DNA of 64,000 nt from Blastomonas fulva (GTDB lineage Bacteria; Pseudomonadota; Alphaproteobacteria; Sphingomonadales; Sphingomonadaceae). A model generated the notes under the pieces. It did no database searches. It was not told the origin of the DNA and saw only the letters and a list, made by a program, of their open reading frames with translations. Below, piece after piece: positions 62,676 through 64,000 of this stretch (position 1 is its first letter; each line of letters begins with the position of its first letter). The stretch is taken from the NCBI RefSeq assembly GCF_003431825.1, contig NZ_CP020083.1, forward strand, positions 2,766,501 through 2,830,500, given 5' to 3'. Position numbers and translations under genes: made by a program.

Positions 62676-63910
62676 CCGCCGAAGCACTCCACGACGATCT
62701 GGACGCCACCTTGGTCGAGCAGGATTCGACCGCTGGCGACCTCGAGATCCAGAACTACACGATCAACTTCGGGCCCCAGCACCCGGCTGCGCACGGCGTG
62801 TTGCGCATGGTGATGGAGCTTGACGGCGAAATCGTCGAGCGGATCGACTGCCATGTCGGGCTGCTGCATCGCGGCACCGAAAAGCTGATCGAGTACAAGA
62901 CCTATCTGCAGGCTTTGCCTTATTTCGACCGGCTCGATTACTGCTCGCCGCTGGCGATGGAATACAGCTATGTGCTGGCGATCGAGAAGCTGCTGAACCT
63001 CGAGGTTCCGCTGCGCGCCCAGTATCTGCGTGTGCTGTTCGCCGAACTCACCCGCATCTGCAACCACATGCTCAACCTGGGTGCGCATGTGATGGACGTC
63101 GGCGCGATGACGCCCAACCTTTGGTTGTTCGAAATCCGCGAGGATTGCCTCAACTTCTTCGAGCGTGCCTCCGGTGCGCGCATGCACAGTGCCTGGTTCC
63201 GCCCCGGCGGCGTCCACCAGGACGTGCCGCTCAAGCTGCTCACTGACCTTGCCGACTGGCTCGACACCTTCCCCAAGCTGTTCGAGGACGCGATGAGCCT
63301 CGTCGTCGACAACCGCATCTTCAAGCAGCGCAACGTCGATATCGCGATCGTCTCCAAGGACGATGCTGTGCGCTGGGGCTTTTCGGGCCCGATGATCCGC
63401 GGCAGCGGCATCGCCTGGGATCTGCGCAAATCGCAGCCTTATGATGTCTATGACCGGATGGAGTTCGACGTTCCCGTCGGCACCCGCGGCGACTGCTATG
63501 ACCGCTTCATGGTCCGCGTCGAGGAAGTCCGCCAGTCCGCGCGCATCATGCGCCAGTGCCTCAACGACATGCCCGAAGGCCCGATCGCCTCGCTCGACCG
63601 CAAGATCGTGCCGCCCAAGCGCGGCGAGATGAAGCAGTCGATGGAAGCGCTGATCCATCACTTCAAGCTGTACACCGAAGGCTTCCACGTCCCTGCCGGC
63701 GAGGTCTATGTCGCGACCGAAAGCCCCAAGGGCGAGTTTGGCGTCTATCTGGTGAGCGACGGAACCAACAAGCCCTATCGCTGCAAGATCCGCCCGACCG
63801 CGTTCTCGCACCTCCAGGCGATGGATTTCATGTCGCGCGGCCACATGCTTTCCGACGCGACCGCGATTCTGGGCGCGATCGACGTGGTGTTCGGGGAGTG
63901 CGACCGGTGA
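62672..63910 (+). CDS. nuoD: NADH-quinone oxidoreductase subunit D
   Basis: 412 residues, the 49-kDa quinone-site subunit ([58 protein letters not shown]-terminal [15 protein letters not shown]). Complete, translationally coupled to nuoC. Its stop overlaps a GTG that starts another frame. Confidence 0.97.
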   Translation: MTAEALHDDLDATLVEQDSTAGDLEIQNYTINFGPQHPAAHGVLRMVMELDGEIVERIDCHVGLLHRGTEKLIEYKTYLQALPYFDRLDYCSPLAMEYSYVLAIEKLLNLEVPLRAQYLRVLFAELTRICNHMLNLGAHVMDVGAMTPNLWLFEIREDCLNFFERASGARMHSAWFRPGGVHQDVPLKLLTDLADWLDTFPKLFEDAMSLVVDNRIFKQRNVDIAIVSKDDAVRWGFSGPMIRGSGIAWDLRKSQPYDVYDRMEFDVPVGTRGDCYDRFMVRVEEVRQSARIMRQCLNDMPEGPIASLDRKIVPPKRGEMKQSMEALIHHFKLYTEGFHVPAGEVYVATESPKGEFGVYLVSDGTNKPYRCKIRPTAFSHLQAMDFMSRGHMLSDATAILGAIDVVFGECDR

Positions 63911-64000
63911 CCGTGCAGATGGCCGTCGCAGAGGCGATGATCGCGCATTACAACGCGCAGGATGCCGACGCCTATGTCGCGCTGATGACTGACGATGCCT
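63907..64000 (+). CDS. NTF2/SnoaL-like protein, truncated by window edge
   Basis: Starts with GTG overlapping the nuoD stop (GTGA) and stays open for 31 codons to the edge. The segment [20 protein letters not shown] with MTDDA is typical of the first helices of NTF2/SnoaL-like domains. Such a gene is not a complex I subunit, and nuoE would be expected here. Probably a passenger gene in the operon. Confidence 0.6.
   Translation, partial: MTVQMAVAEAMIAHYNAQDADAYVALMTDDA

Overview
The window is GC-rich DNA from an alphaproteobacterium, most likely a sphingomonad (Sphingomonas/Novosphingobium/Sphingopyxis type). This is inferred from the core gene orders tkt-gap-pgk-class I fba-thiE, zapA-6S RNA-fthC-DUF2842 and nuoABCD, and from the many lipid-catabolism paralogues. 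It has two halves that meet at a tRNA-Pro(CGG) gene near 43.7 kb.

Positions 1-33.6 kb hold a large catabolic cluster built from short, often divergent operons. Its genes are enoyl-CoA hydratases, a double-domain acyl-CoA dehydrogenase, a DUF35 protein with an SCP-x/Ltp2-like aldolase, a P450 with its 2Fe-2S ferredoxin, a Rieske oxygenase, an acyl-CoA synthetase, a CaiB/AMACR-type protein, a thiolase, several SDR and MDR dehydrogenases, two MFS transporters, a KstD-like flavoprotein, an esterase, an orphan lipoyl domain and an orphan E1 alpha/beta pair, plus TetR and IclR regulators. Together they suggest CoA-dependent breakdown of an alicyclic, steroid- or terpenoid-like carboxylate: activation, dehydrogenation, hydration, retro-aldol cleavage and thiolysis, with P450/Rieske hydroxylation and a delta-1-dehydrogenase acting on a ring ketone. 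No 9-alpha-hydroxylase or ring-fission (hsa-type) genes are visible, so the substrate is not settled. The most striking non-coding signal is a palindrome, ATCG-N6-CGAT (extended CATATCG-N6-CGATATG). It occurs in nearly every divergent promoter of this half and is probably the operator of a cluster-wide regulon.

Positions 33.6-43.2 kb are a patchwork: a membrane LytTR regulator facing an acyltransferase, an unusually AT-rich SDR with an MDR dehydrogenase, a sulfotransferase operon with a tiny coupled gene, an MFS remnant, an AraC regulator and a metallo-beta-lactamase-fold protein. The SDR, MDR and MBL proteins are paralogues of an MBL-MDR-SDR operon at 8-11 kb.

Positions 43.6-64 kb are core genome: tRNA-Pro, thyA, the branched-chain 2-oxoacid dehydrogenase operon (E1 alpha, E1 beta, E2), a secreted DUF11 protein, an AI-2E-type permease, tRNA-Asp, DUF2842, fthC, 6S RNA, zapA, the glycolysis/pentose-phosphate block, efp, an inositol monophosphatase, a YbjN protein and the start of the nuo operon. 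An NTF2-like reading frame directly follows nuoD and runs off the right edge.
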